Shown one piece after another: positions 1-12,100 of a stretch of 64,000 nucleotides of DNA. A program made the translations under genes and the position numbers. This DNA comes from Guadua angustifolia (Eukaryota; Streptophyta; Magnoliopsida; Poales; Poaceae): contig CM070504.1 in the NCBI GenBank assembly GCA_036346375.1, positions 10,661,890 to 10,725,889 on the forward strand. The letters are read 5' to 3'. Under the pieces are notes generated by a model. The model had not been told where the DNA came from and made no database searches. It saw nothing but the letters and a program-made list of their open reading frames with translations. Each line of letters begins with the position of its first letter. The first letter of the stretch is position 1.

Positions 1-40
1 ACATGCTGGGTTTGATTTTGTGTCTTTTGGGTAGCTGCAG

Positions 41-513
41 GTTGGGGTTCCATGCAAGAGGCTGATGGACACCGTGACTGTGAAATGCGGCCACTGCAAC
101 AACCTCTCCTTCCTCAACCCGCGGCCGTCGATGGTGCAGCCGCTCTCCCCAACTGATCACCCCACGGGGACGTTTCAGGTCGATCGTTAGAACTAACCGA
201 AAAATGCATCTCCCGCATTCCATCTGTTTGCTTCATCTTTTTGAGTGATGGACTGGATGTTTAATTACCTTCATGCTACGTTCCTCGTTCTAAATATGGT
301 ACTTCTTATGATGAGAAAAACATGATGAGAAAGAGTGTAACAAATAGAAAAAAGTTACACATGAAAGAAATGGATCATAGGGAAATAAATCATTGCACAT
401 ATTGTGTAGGATTTTCTCATGAAATATGGCCATGGCTAGCTAATTTATTGTAGTTGCATCATTAATTGTGCTTTCTTTGCTTTGTTTGTTTGCGCTCTCC
501 CCTCCCTCCCTCC

Positions 514-552
<39 letters not shown>

Positions 553-3500
553 TTTATTGAACAATTCAAAAGTACTGTTTGCAAGGCAAGATTAAACAAC
601 GCTGGATTCTGGACTCTGGAGTCTGGACTACAAAAGATTATTTCTTTTGCTCATCTGTGGCTTGAGAAAGCCCTCATCGCTGCAAATTCCAGTTGACCTT
701 TTTTTAAGGCAGCTTGCAGCTAGCACAGCAGCTGCTCTGCCGTGGCATTCATGGTTCCCCTAACTCACATCTTTTCGAAAGATAGGCATTCATACCAGTT
801 TTGACCACCCATGGGGATCTTGAAATAGTTGCCAGGAAATGATTTTACCATCATCTTACATGGCTAACATTGTGAGATCTCGAAACGCTGGGACCTAACC
901 TTGATTCTTATGTGGCTATTTCTTGGTGTTAGGGACCCTGCAATGACTGCAGGAGAAACCAATTACCGCTGCCGCTGGTCTCGCCGACATCAAGTGATGC
1001 AAGCCCAAGAGCATCCTTTGTTGTCAAGCGTAAGTAGCAAGAAACTACATCAACTCTTTCTTTCTTTCGTCCTTTCTTTTCTTGCTTGTTTGCTGGTGTA
1101 ACTAGACTTCTTTCTTTATTTCTTTCAGTATTCTTTCTTTTTGTTGATGAACAAATTAGATGAGTAAACGTTCCCTGTTTTCTCTGATCAGTATTTTTGT
1201 TCTTTCATATATTGTAGCCCCAGAGAAGAAACATCGCCTCCCATCAGCTTACAATCGCTTCATGAGGTGACAAGGCATTACCTCTTTTATTTTTCTTTTG
1301 CTCAAATGCATTATCCCTAATAGTTTGCATGTGATCTCATATTGTTTATGTGATCTGATGTTTTCGGTGATGGGGGGTTCGCAATTTTTTTAATACAATG
1401 AATTTAATGCGACATGCACAAATTTTGAAGTTCAAGTTTGATTATCTGTTTTTGCAAAAAAAGAAAAAAAAAGAGGGAGAGTTCAAGTTTGACTAAAAGG
1501 GTTCTTTTCCCAAAACATATACCTCTTTTTGATCATCACAAGTAGGGTACTTATATTACTTGTAATTGTGGACACATATCAGCACAATAGAAGCCTATCC
1601 TATAAGTACGTGTGATAAAATAATATTAAGAGTCGTTTCTGTTGGTTAAGCAAGTACAAATAAACACTTGCGTACATAAACTAGCTAAACCATAGTCCAA
1701 TGATCTTGTTTGTCTTCAGGAGTCTTTTCTTTTCTTTTTCTTTTTTTAAAAAAGGCATGCTTCTGTGAAGTCATATGGTGAATTCAGTTGTGACGTATGT
1801 ACTGATACACACATCATATGCCCCCATTTTGCATCATGTAATTAGCTAAACTAGCACTAAACTGAGTATATGTTTTCCTCTTCTTCTTTTTTTATTTTTG
1901 AGGGGATATCCTCTCTTTTCCTCCTCAATGCACAGAAAATTGTTCTTGCAAAGTATTTTTTTTAACTATTTGACCCAAGTTAAATTGGACTTGCTATTAC
2001 TAAATTTCACCAATTTTTATGAACTGTCCATAACGATCTTTCCTAACTTATCTAATGTATTAGCAATGTTCTAAGAAAACCAGCAATTGTGACGTCAATT
2101 TCCGGCAAATTTCAAAACAGGTTTTGCCTGAGCTCAAGTCCGCCCGCCAATAGTTCAAACCTTTCTTGGAAACAAGCAAGAAACAATTGATGATCACTTC
2201 ATTTCAACTGGGTTAGAAAGGATTTTAGACCATAATATATATGTTGATCAATTGATGAGAACTGCATGCATTCATGCATGTTTCTTCCTCTTTGAAACAA
2301 ATAATGCACGACCATGAATGATATAACTATCAAAGAGTCGCCCAATATATAGTTGCCTTCAGCCGATGCCCATGTTCCGTCCCCTTTCGCCGTTGCTGGC
2401 TCCCCGCCGCCACCTCTCGATTCCGGTGCCCCCGGAGAAACGTGCGTGGATAGCAATTCTCATACTCCTAATCCGTTTCCCAATTCATGTCATTTTTTCA
2501 AAATTTTTTCCTAAATACAATTTCAAGATGATTTTTTACCTGTTAGTATACAATTTCAAGATGATTTTTTACCATTTATTATTTTTATATTCATATCCTT
2601 TAGCCATTTTTAATGCTATTTACTACCATAGACTAGAGTAAGCTAGACACCCTATTCAAATATATAATAAAGAGAGGTAATACAATCTTTTATAGATAAT
2701 GTCTTAAGAGAAGTACAAGTACAGCCAGTAGTGGTTCTACTTCTAGAGAACAATAGACTATATACTGGCCTGTAGCTTTCTGGACAATGTACGTACCTCC
2801 GGTATTCGACTCATATAAAGGTGAAAAAGGTTAGGTAAATTAATGCATATGTCTCCCAAGCTTTAAGTCCTAATTTAGAAACTAGTAGTAGCAGTGGCCA
2901 TTGCCCATCGGAATTGATCAATTGACTTTGCATGAAGTCATCTGCAAATTGTATGGAGAAATTAGGAGACTGGGTACCTCTCAATGGCATCTTGTACATG
3001 TAGGTCCAATGAGGAAATAGTATATTGGCATACCAATGAAGCGTCTGTTGGGATTACTCAACGCTATTGGATGGACTTTACTTTCACGAGAACACACGTG
3101 AGAACTCCTGGAAGAAGAAGAACGGATAACACACACAAAACTTGGTGCTCAGCCGCAACACAGCTTGGCCGAGCTTTTCTTGCATCTCTTATTTCTCTCC
3201 TTGCTTCACTTAAACCAACGGATGCAGTCAAAATAAATACAACGGGCGAGCAAAAGCTTTAGCCCGGAATCACGCAACGCACTCACACCATGTGCCAGAC
3301 TACTGGCTCTATACTGACTTGATGAAGTACGGCTGCACACACTTGATAGTAAGCTTCCTACAAGCCAGGATGACCAAGAATCGAGCACTACTACACAACA
3401 GGCAATCCTTACCGGCATATCACTGTCGGTTAGGCTAAAGCTGTCAGTGAAAACATATCATTGCCAGTTCAAAAGTTTAGCCGCACGGAAAACGTATCAC

Positions 3501-5938
3501 TGCCGGTTCGAAAGCTTGGCGGTGGGGAGCAAGCAACGGGGAAAGGGGACGGGAACAAGGGAACTGGTGGGATGCTACAAGGTTTTGACAGGATAAGTAG
3601 TTGAGGTTCAAGCCTGCCTCAGGTATGAGATGGTCCGGCTCGACCATTCAAATCGGGTTTGGGTCAATGGCATTTTTGCTGTCTCATTAGGTGTTCTTGG
3701 AGTTAAAAATGAATAATGGCAGAATACTTATTTTGTGGGAAAAGCTGACTAGTGAATAGGATGGCAATTCATGATGGGTGGCATTTTACGAAATGGCAAT
3801 CTTTGGAGTAGCAAATAACTTTTTTTTAGGGAAGCATGGCCAATAATTGATTTTTCCCTTTAGTAAAATATGTTAATTTTGCTGCTGAAAAAAATAATAT
3901 ATCACTAGATTACAAAAAGAGCAAAGCTCAAATAAAAGCTACCTGCTCCATATTTTTTTGACACCCTAAAATCCATGCTCTCAAACTAATGTATTTAAAC
4001 TATCTAGATTGGCAACGTAAAAACTATATCATTAGACTTGTCATTAAAAATACTTTAGTATATAATAATATAAAGTTACAAATACGGACAAAAGTGAGAA
4101 GTAAAAAAAATCACTTCAAAAATAACGGAGGGAGCATAAGTATTTGTACCTTTTCTTTGTCATCCAACATATTAAATCATGTGAAAGATTGAACATCTAT
4201 TTTTGTGTCAATCTATATATAAGAGAAATGACTTCAACATATATATTTACTAGTTTATTAACTTTTTTGTTCCACAATAAAAAGAGCTTTTGAGTTTCAG
4301 AATGGTTCAAAATATTATAATTGGAGTTTATTTGGTTCATCAGTAAAGAAAAATCACAGACTAAGAATATTTCTCCAAACAAATGGCATACAAACAAAGA
4401 CATGCATGTTGATCATCGTAAAGAACGAATCATGTAATAATAAAATTTCTACCTTCCAAAGTATAGAGAATTTTCTTGGAAGTCATGCATCTATATGTTT
4501 TTCTTAAACAAATGCATATATCTAACAAATTAGCACCTCATAATTAGAGAAATTTTCGGTGCATTATACTGCTAGTATACATAGGGTAGTAGAAATCAAA
4601 TCTAACCATTGATTTGTTAAGCGTATTTCTACTACCATATAGGAAGTATAAATAAATTTTAGCTAATCTGATCCGTTATATCAAAAAAATGAATAGTTCA
4701 TATTAAATTTAATGTTTTTTAGATAAAGGAAACAATCCGCCTCTTCACTCAAGGAGGAATGCGGCCAAATATTGAATTTAATGTACCGTACAAGAGCTCC
4801 ATAATTAATGGTGTGTAACAAACGCTTGCGTATGTGGCAGGGAGGAAATACAGCGTATCAAAGCTGCGAAGCCGGATATCCCTCACAGGGAGGCCTTCAG
4901 CATGGCTGCCAAGAACGTAAGATGCTCAAGCTATCCCTACAAATAATATGGATCTTTAAGTAGTTGTTCACAAGCTGCTTGCTCTGGCTAATATCTAAAC
5001 CAAATTAATCACACTGATCTGCTATATATGATGATCGATGCATGCAGTGGGCGAAGTGCGACCCTCGCTGCTCATCGACTGTTTCTACTTCCTACAGCAG
5101 CCCGTCCGAGTCTAGAGTAGTGTCTGATCCGCAGGTAACTAGCCAAGCATACATAGCTAGATAGATGATCTGGAGGCATCTCTAGCGTGGGCTATTATAA
5201 TTTGTAAGAGGAAATTTCACAAAACTACAAATTTATTATACAAACTATCAGAAAATTACAGATTTAAGCTTCTATTTTACAAAACTACAGATTTTAGAAT
5301 AACTTGTTTAAAAAAACTATAGATTTCTCATACAAACTATCATAAAACTACAGATTTTAGCTTCTATTTTACAAAACTATAAATTTTTTAAAAAACTTGT
5401 ATCCTAAAACTATAAGTTTTAGAAGAACTTGTTTTACAAAACTACATGTTTTAGAATTAGCCATTTCTTATAACGGGTTTGACAGTGTGGGTCTACATGG
5501 CGGTCTCACACATCCTCATTTCCCGTTTCGCTCACACGTGAGGCTGTCATATTAGCCTAGACTTCAGGCACATTAAAAGAAACGAGTAATTTTAAAACAT
5601 GTAGTTTTGTGATACAAGTTCTCCTAAAATCTGTAGTTTTGTAAAATAGAAGTTAAAATCTATAGTTTTCTGATAATTTATAAAAAAACCTATAGTTTTA
5701 TGATACAAATTCTTCTAAAATCTATAATTTTATGAAATAAAAGCTAAAATCTATAGTTTTCTGATAGTTTATATAAGAAACGTATAGTTTTGTGAAATTT
5801 ACTCAATTTGTAAAGAGCTAACTATACATAGATATCATGCATGCCTGACATGATCGATCGATTTACTTGCAGGCGAGGGCCAACGAGCAGGTCGTTGAGA
5901 GCTTCGACATCTTCAAGCAGATGGAACGCAGCGGCTAG
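41..5938 (+). CDS. DL: YABBY transcription factor, DROOPING LEAF / CRABS CLAW class (5' end outside window)
   Basis: Six coding exons are readable with GT-AG borders: 41-178, 933-1029, 1218-1266, 4841-4916, 5048-5134 and 5873-5938 (TAG at 5936-5938). They give 170 residues in one frame. The first exon, with the first Cys pair of the C2C2 zinc finger, lies upstream of the window. Exon 2 reads VGVPCKRLMDTVTVKCGHC, the second half of the finger with its CxxC. Exon 3 is a Cys/Pro/Ser linker ending in FVVK. Exons 4-5 form the HMG-like YABBY domain (PPEKKHRLPSAYNRF, then EEIQRIKAAKPDIPHREAF and NWAKCDP). The last exon ends in VESFDIFKQMERSG. These segments match rice DL as I recall it (194 aa; 170 plus a first exon of about 24 aa fits). 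DL proteins are nuclear regulators of carpel identity and leaf midrib formation in grasses. The 3.57-kb intron 1267-4840 is much larger than the others. No frameshift or lost key residue is seen in the visible part. Confidence 0.93.
495..550. repeat. CT microsatellite in a DL intron
   Basis: A pyrimidine-only tract begins C/T-mixed (CCCTCCCTCC units) and runs into an uninterrupted (CT)n stretch at about 516-550. It lies in the DL intron between the exons ending at 178 and starting at 933. It is probably length-polymorphic. No function is evident. Confidence 0.9.
1267..4840 (+). other. DL: Large DL intron, mostly AT-rich non-coding DNA
   Basis: The intron has canonical borders: GT after FMR at 1267 and AG before the EEIQRIK exon at 4839-4840. 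It contains T-rich tracts, a short direct repeat (an ACAATTTCAAGATGATTTTT unit at about 2517 and 2549), a GC-rich patch at about 2360-2450, and a CACTA-type terminus at 3386. No exon-like frame conserved with YABBY proteins is seen. In rice, intronic DL sequence has been reported to matter for expression, so this intron may carry regulatory elements. I cannot locate them by eye. Confidence 0.7.
3386..3530 (+). mobile_element. Truncated CACTA (En/Spm) transposon terminus
   Basis: The segment begins CACTACTACACAACAGGC. Degenerate subterminal motifs follow: CATATCACTGTCGGTT at about 3416, CATATCATTGCCAGTTC at about 3454 and CGTATCACTGCCGGTTC at about 3485. A CACTAC terminus followed by repeated CACTGNCGGTT motifs is the usual arrangement of grass CACTA ends. 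No matching inverted terminus is seen downstream in the intron, so only one end is preserved. The right border is approximate. Confidence 0.55.
5208..5804. mobile_element. Fold-back MITE, Mutator-like (9-bp TSD), in the last DL intron
   Basis: Two arms of roughly 250 bp (about 5208-5480 and 5560-5804) are inverted copies built from motifs such as ACAAAACTACAGATTTTAG. The ends are GAGGAAATTTCACAAAAC and, on the reverse strand, GAGTAAATTTCACAAAAC. A perfect 9-bp direct repeat AATTTGTAA flanks the element at 5199-5207 and 5805-5813, which is the MULE target-site length. No transposase is present, so it is non-autonomous. The sequence could form a long RNA hairpin if transcribed with the DL intron. 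A related copy lies at about 62736-63114. Confidence 0.85.
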
Positions 5939-7472
5939 CAGGTCGATGCATGGTGCAGTAGCTTGCTGGGAGTATCAGATCACTTATCAGCTCAGCATCC
6001 GTTATGCATATATAATTGCATGCGCGTTTTGTGTTTACCCCGTTGTTGCTGTCGTTAAGTTGTTGGTGTTGTCTTTTGTTAGAGTGTACGTACCCTTTAA
6101 TTATGACCAGCAGCTACCGTAAAATATTCGTCATCTTAATCGATCTTCCCTCCATAAATCATTGTTGACATATATATGAATGCATGTGTTTACTTGATTG
6201 TATATATGCAGGTGACGGTACACACATATGATTGATCAGAGGGTTAATATGGATAGGATGGTCCTATATATGCGATAGTAATTCTTTCTTGGAATGGAAT
6301 AGTACATTTATTTGGAAATTTCTACTTTCTATTTCATGATATATATTGCTCCTTTTTAACAGTTGTACAAATATTAAAGTATAAATAAATGATAGATAAT
6401 GATTAATTACTTACCCTTTCATTTGTTTTCAATTTTGTATATCTTATATTGAAAGAGAAAGTATTGAAGCACAATGACAGTACATAATTTTGATATAAAA
6501 CACGTTGTCGTTACCATCAAATTCCAAATAGGATAAATTGTCATAGAGTCTCAGCACTTTTGGACCGGTCATAGTATGCATAGGAGAAATTGCGCGTCCT
6601 TCTCGCTAGCCGAACAGAGCAAAACCATTAGATCGGGTGAAGACCATTTCAGTGATTTGTAGTCATCTTACATATTATGCTGTAGGCCGGCCGTAGATTA
6701 CTTTCCCCACAGGTATATTCTTTTCTCATATGTCCAATCTGCTTTCTTAGATTGCTTATAAAGTCATACTGAACTTACCAGAAAGAGAACGAACTGAAAA
6801 TCTAGGTTTGTCTGTTTATCATTCGACAGATCTGTTAAAAAAAATTAGTTAAGATGCGCCCTATTAATATATAACAGAGGGTTCAAAAAAAATATTACAG
6901 CAGATGCTCATTTTCTTCGATAGAACTCCATTAACAGTCAGTTAAGATGCGCCCTATTAATATATCAGTTAAGTACCACAAACACCCAAGTTGCATGACA
7001 ATATAGTATCTGTGGCTAGGTATTGCAGTCCCTAATTTTACATGGTGCAGTACTATTATACCGAAAAGTTCAGACTCTGGGACTTACAGGGACCTTCCAA
7101 TGTGGAGTGGCCTGAAAGGCACTAGGCAGGAGGATCTTATCCACTATAGATGTGAGAAAGGGATCAACATGTCAAGCGCATGTTCTGTCTGTCTGCCTGG
7201 CCGGCCCTGATGATGGTTACAGTAGATTAAATTACAATATCTGTATGGGGGAGATCCGAATCCCTCTTTGAGTTGTCTCCAAATGCCAAGAGGCATGAGT
7301 TAAAGGTGCAGCTCTAAATTTCAGTGGCTACTGGCTAAATCCCTCTCCAATCCAACGAGCACTGTGACTAGCTTATAATTTTGCTTGAACTGAATGCCAT
7401 GATGAGTACACAGTTGACATTTGGGTCACTTTGGGCGGCTGGGCGCAGCAAGCTCTCCATCACAAAGTATTG
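5939..7472. other. DL 3' UTR and downstream intergenic DNA
   Basis: The DL transcript probably ends within the first few hundred bases, but no single clear poly(A) signal can be chosen. The rest is AT-rich with no credible gene. A 25-bp direct repeat (GTTAAGATGCGCCCTATTAA core) occurs at 6848-6872 and 6941-6965. The stretch ends at the target site of the copia element, CTTGA at 7473-7477. Confidence 0.6.
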
Positions 7473-7477
7473 CTTGA

Positions 7478-7785
7478 TGTTATAAAAGGCACGGCAAATA
7501 GTAGAGAATTGAAAGAATGGAAGCATAGATTTTACTATGGAAATCCTTGTGAAAAAAAACTATGAATACACCAATGTGGAATTCATTGTACAAAGAAAAA
7601 TTATAAGCACAGGAACTCCGACGCATATAACTAAGAGACTACAAAGTTACATATAGGCTAGGGAATAAGAATCCCTAATAGAGAAGAAAACAAGTCAATC
7701 GGTTACTCATGCGCCATGTTTGGCGCCAGTCAACACATGCACCATGTCTGACATAGACATGATGATGAAATCATATCGTACTTCA
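7478..7785 (-). repeat. 3' LTR of the copia-type element
   Basis: The LTR starts TGTTATAAAAGG on the plus strand. On the minus strand it starts TGAAGTACGATATG. The 7580-7785 part matches 36985-37184 in the right LTR, including the shared words CGCCATGTTTGGCG and ATTCA(T/C)TGTA. A polypurine tract adjoins it on the minus strand, which identifies it as the 3' LTR. Confidence 0.6.
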
Positions 7786-9106
7786 AGAATCTCCACCTTG
7801 AGACGAACTTGTTCTTATAGTTGAAATATTAGTCTCCACTAAATAAGTCTTCATCAACAGACCTTTTGCCTTGAAAGTCCATAAGACTAATTTCAATGAG
7901 TAATCGAACATTTCTCATAAAGCCAAATTGTGTGAATAGGCTAGCGTAATCTTCTCAGATTACTTCTCATGAAACCAAATTGAGCAAACCACACTCCACG
8001 CTCCACACAAAGTATCATCACTGGCACCTCATCTTAGATGGTTTTGCTCTTCACTTAAAAACCCATCCGCCGAGGCCAGAAAAATACACAACAACAATCA
8101 CATATGCTTAGAACTAAGCAATAGTCTGTGATAATCATAGATTGTCAGTGCATAGATCATTTTCACAGACGGGTTAGAGAGCATAACTGTCATCACACAG
8201 ACGATTTATATCTCGCAGCTGTTTGTGACGAGTAAAATTATCACATATGGCTTGTTTCCCACAACCATCCATGATACGACACAGACGGTTTTTGCCATCT
8301 ATGATGACCATTGATTATCGCTAACTCTTTTTCTGTATACGGTTTTCTGAACCATTTGTGAAGAATGTTTTTAACATTATGTGATAAGCTTCTATGTGGT
8401 GGTGCTATCAATAGGTCAAACACATAACTATCAACAAAGAAGACAAATAAATCTGGGTTTTAACAATTTATAAGCCCGGCCAGCATAGTCTGACTCTGTG
8501 TAACTAACATCCTGAACAAAAGCTCAATCATCAAATAATACAAGCCAAAACGCTATCTGTGGTGCTTGATAGATAGCGAATAATTCATCTCATATAATCT
8601 GATGTACTCCACCTAGAACACAATACACAACAAAACAATGCTATTTGAAAGAGCAACTTGTATGTGTGGCCATTGCATGTGTGGCCGTCACATGTATCAC
8701 ACTGCCAACTTCAAAGTTAACTGAAATCCATGATATAATAAAAACTACCCTTGTAAGACTGTCCGAATAAAGAAATTCATGTGTCGTCAATATAAAAGAA
8801 TCTGTAGTAGATCCCTTATATCGAGTTATGATAATCGGACAAATGTTGCAATATTCATGGAAAAGACAAACTTCTTCTTGCACCTGATCCTCCATCTCTA
8901 ATTGAAATTGGGGCAAAAACTTCACTTTGAAACAGCAAGACTCCAGATAGTATTATGCTAGCTACAATCAAGGTGTCATCCAATAGTGAATAAAACACCA
9001 AATATTGTTGTCCTCACAATTGACACTTCCTTTCTTTTCTTTTTTCAATACCTCAATCTGGATATCTACAAACCTCCACCTTGGACTCCATATACGCGGA
9101 TCTTAC
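7786..9106 (-). other. Copia internal remnant, no intact coding frame
   Basis: This is the internal sequence between the copia 3' LTR and the solo LTR at 9112. Frames are short and interrupted, and no recognisable copia protein motif was found. Between about 8120 and 8425 there are several CAGACGG-type motifs resembling subterminal repeats of CACTA elements, but no CACTA terminus. They may be a fragment of another insertion. Confidence 0.4.
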
Positions 9107-9111
9107 TGTAA

Positions 9112-12100
9112 TGTAACATTCCAAAAAAATTCAAAAATAGGAAAAATAAAGTTTTTGAAATTTAAAAATGGAATAAAATACAAATTTCAATTTAAATCAA
9201 AATTTTAATTTAAAACAATGTTCTTTCCTGATTTTCAGCATTCTAATTTTAAGAAAATGATGAATAGCAATTTTAAAAGTTTAATCATGAAATTTTTACC
9301 CTGAAATCCTGACAAATTTATATATCTCTGGTAAAAATATAATAAATAAAAACCTACATTTAAAGCTTTTATAAATTCAAAAACAGAAAATCAATAAAGT
9401 TCAAAATAGCAATGTCAGAATTTTTATAATTTAATTATCAAAGATAAAATTCTGAAAATTTTACAGAATCATTCTTAGCTAAAATCCATCTGAAAAACAA
9501 AATACCAAAAATAAATAAAATCATTTGGATACTTTAATAAATCAGAAACAGAATAATTAAAAATTCAAAAATTTCATTGTCAGAATTTTAGGAAAATTTA
9601 TACCTAGAGTTTTTACCTAAAAATTTTATTAAAATCCTATCTTTACCTTGCCGACATCATTAAAAAATTTTCATAAAATCCAAAGTCGGTTGCCACCTGA
9701 ATCTTTCGGATCAAGTTAGTCCTGTCCAGAAACCTCCCTGTGCTGTCTCATTTGTGTGACTTGCAAGTGGGGCCCGAGTCCTGTGCAAAGCCCAGCTGTC
9801 AGCCTTGCCGACTTCTCCTGCCAACAAAGCCCCACACGTCAGCTTTCTCCAGTGCCTTCTCCTCCCTTCTTCCTTCCCACTCGGTCCTTCTCTCCCTCGC
9901 GCAGACACCCTTGCCGTGTCTTCCCTGTCAATCGCTTTGCCCTGGCAACCATTTCTACTGGAGTTCTCTGCCACGGCATGAATTGGGCAGTTCCCATCTT
10001 AGCCACGCCTTGCCAGAACCCTGCCATGGCAAACGTTCCAAGCCATTTTCTCTGCCACGGCAAGCATCGCCAGAACTACCTCGACGCCTCTCCATTCTCT
10101 CCACCAGAAACCGAACCATCTCAGCTCTTCTGTAAAACCTAACTCGTCTATCTTCAGGAGATCATCACAGCAACCTCTACTCACCCATGAACCGACCTCC
10201 TGCGCCAACCAATCCCCTTTTCTTCCTCAAGGTCGGCAAGACCCGAAAAGGGGAGATTCATCATGCGCACTGCTACACTCCAAATTAGCCCGAAGTATCA
10301 ACACCGAAGCTTCCTGGTGACCTCTAAAGTCCATCCCCATTGCCAATTTGAGCTCTTCTTCTCCGGCAAGCCGCGCAACCGAGCTCCTCCCTCCGCCATG
10401 GACGCGCACGGTGAGAGCTTGGTTTCGTATGCATTTCCTTTGAATAAAGCATTAAAACGAAATGCTTATTACTCACTGATGCTCACCCGTCCATTGTTTC
10501 TGAGGAATCACTGGTAGTTGTTCAGCTCCGCCTCACCGGCCATGGCGTCGCCGCATAGCTCCGGTGGCGCGTCATCTCCGGCCATCTCCGGTAAAATAAA
10601 CACCACCTCTGGATGCACATCGATGCCCTTAAGCTCATTCCGGTACCGATTCCGCCGCTCCGGCCTTCCTCCGCCGCCGGCGAGCTTCGCCACCGCGCGC
10701 TCTGCCCTCTGTCGCTGCAAGCGGGCCCTATTTGCCAGCCTCCGTGCGTTGCCTGTTCCTCTGCCAGCGGGTCCCATATGTCAGCCGCTGCACGCCGCTT
10801 GTGTCTCTGCCACCTCGGGCCCATTTGCCAGCAGCCCATTCCGGTTCAGCCCAAAATGGAAAACGTATTCTCGGTGAGAAAGCGTATTTTCTATTTATGG
10901 CAGTTTTCCAATTTCTAGTATTTAATCAAACCCGAATTACTTCACTTGCTTATAACTTTTGAAGTAATAGTTAAAATTAAGTAAAATAAATTCCTAAATT
11001 CATCTGAAATCATGTAGATTTAGAATATGCAAAAATATTTTGAATTTCAACACTGTGTATAATTTGAATTTAAATTTAAATTTAAATAATGGGATGAAAA
11101 ACATGTTATACATAACATTTATGCAAACAAACTCTAAATTAAATAAAATAAATTTTGTTAGAATCCTTATGAAATTAGGAACCTGAATATACAAAAATAT
11201 TTAATTATCATGCTTGGTTTGATTTATTTGAAATAGAAATTTAAATAAACTCTATTATTGTTCCTTAATAAAAATTGTGCATCATAAATCTTAAAATGAT
11301 AAAATAATTTATACATGCTCCTGAATCCATAGTAAATTCATTTGTACAAAAATATTTAATATTCAAACTCAGTTGATGTTATATTTGAATTTAAAAAGTA
11401 TAAATAAACCCTAGCATAACACCGTTATAAATAGGAACCCAATTTTAAATCATGCCTACTTTCTATGATTTATTTATATTTGGATTTTATCTGATTTCTT
11501 TTTGTCCCTATTGAAATCTTGTTATTTGTCGTTTGTTATGTTCTTCGTTCGCGACGTGTAGAACCCGACGTAATTACCTCCTGTCGTCGACCGCGACCTC
11601 AAATTCGTTGAAGACATCAATAAGCAAGGCAAGCACCCTCCTTTGACCATGTTGATCCTAGTTTTATAAATTTTTTCATTAAATGTTTTTATTGCATGCG
11701 TATGTTCATTAAACTCTGCTATATTGTGGGTAATGGTAGTTATACCTGTTGATTCCTGAAACCTCCTTGATATAAATGAATTTGTGAACCTTGACACCTT
11801 AGAATCATGGTTAGACAATATATGATTTGGGTATACACGCTGTTTAATAATCTTGCTTAGCCATGCTTTAGACTTAGTATACAACGAATTGAGACATTGA
11901 TCAAATGATACTTGGATATGCTGAGGCAAGATGATGATTCTTAGACATGTTGAGACATGATGGTGATTTTTGGTTATTTTGATTAAAAATAAAAATAAAA
12001 TTATAATATTGATGCGGGCAATTATTGGCAATAGCATGGTGTGCATGGATTTGCACGTAGATTAGGGGGAGATTATTGCCTGTGTCGGATTAAGGACCGA

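Noticed and set aside
466..696. 76-codon frame over the CT repeat
   Set aside because: It lies in a DL intron. The serine/leucine run is the translated microsatellite.
10508..10918. Overlapping frames of about 100 codons on both strands
   Set aside because: They lie in the GC-rich part of the 9112-13245 solo LTR. No motif is seen and all frames are mutually overlapping.
11522..12046. 174-codon minus-strand frame
   Set aside because: It lies inside a solo LTR with AT-rich composition. No family is recognised, and related LTR copies do not keep it open.
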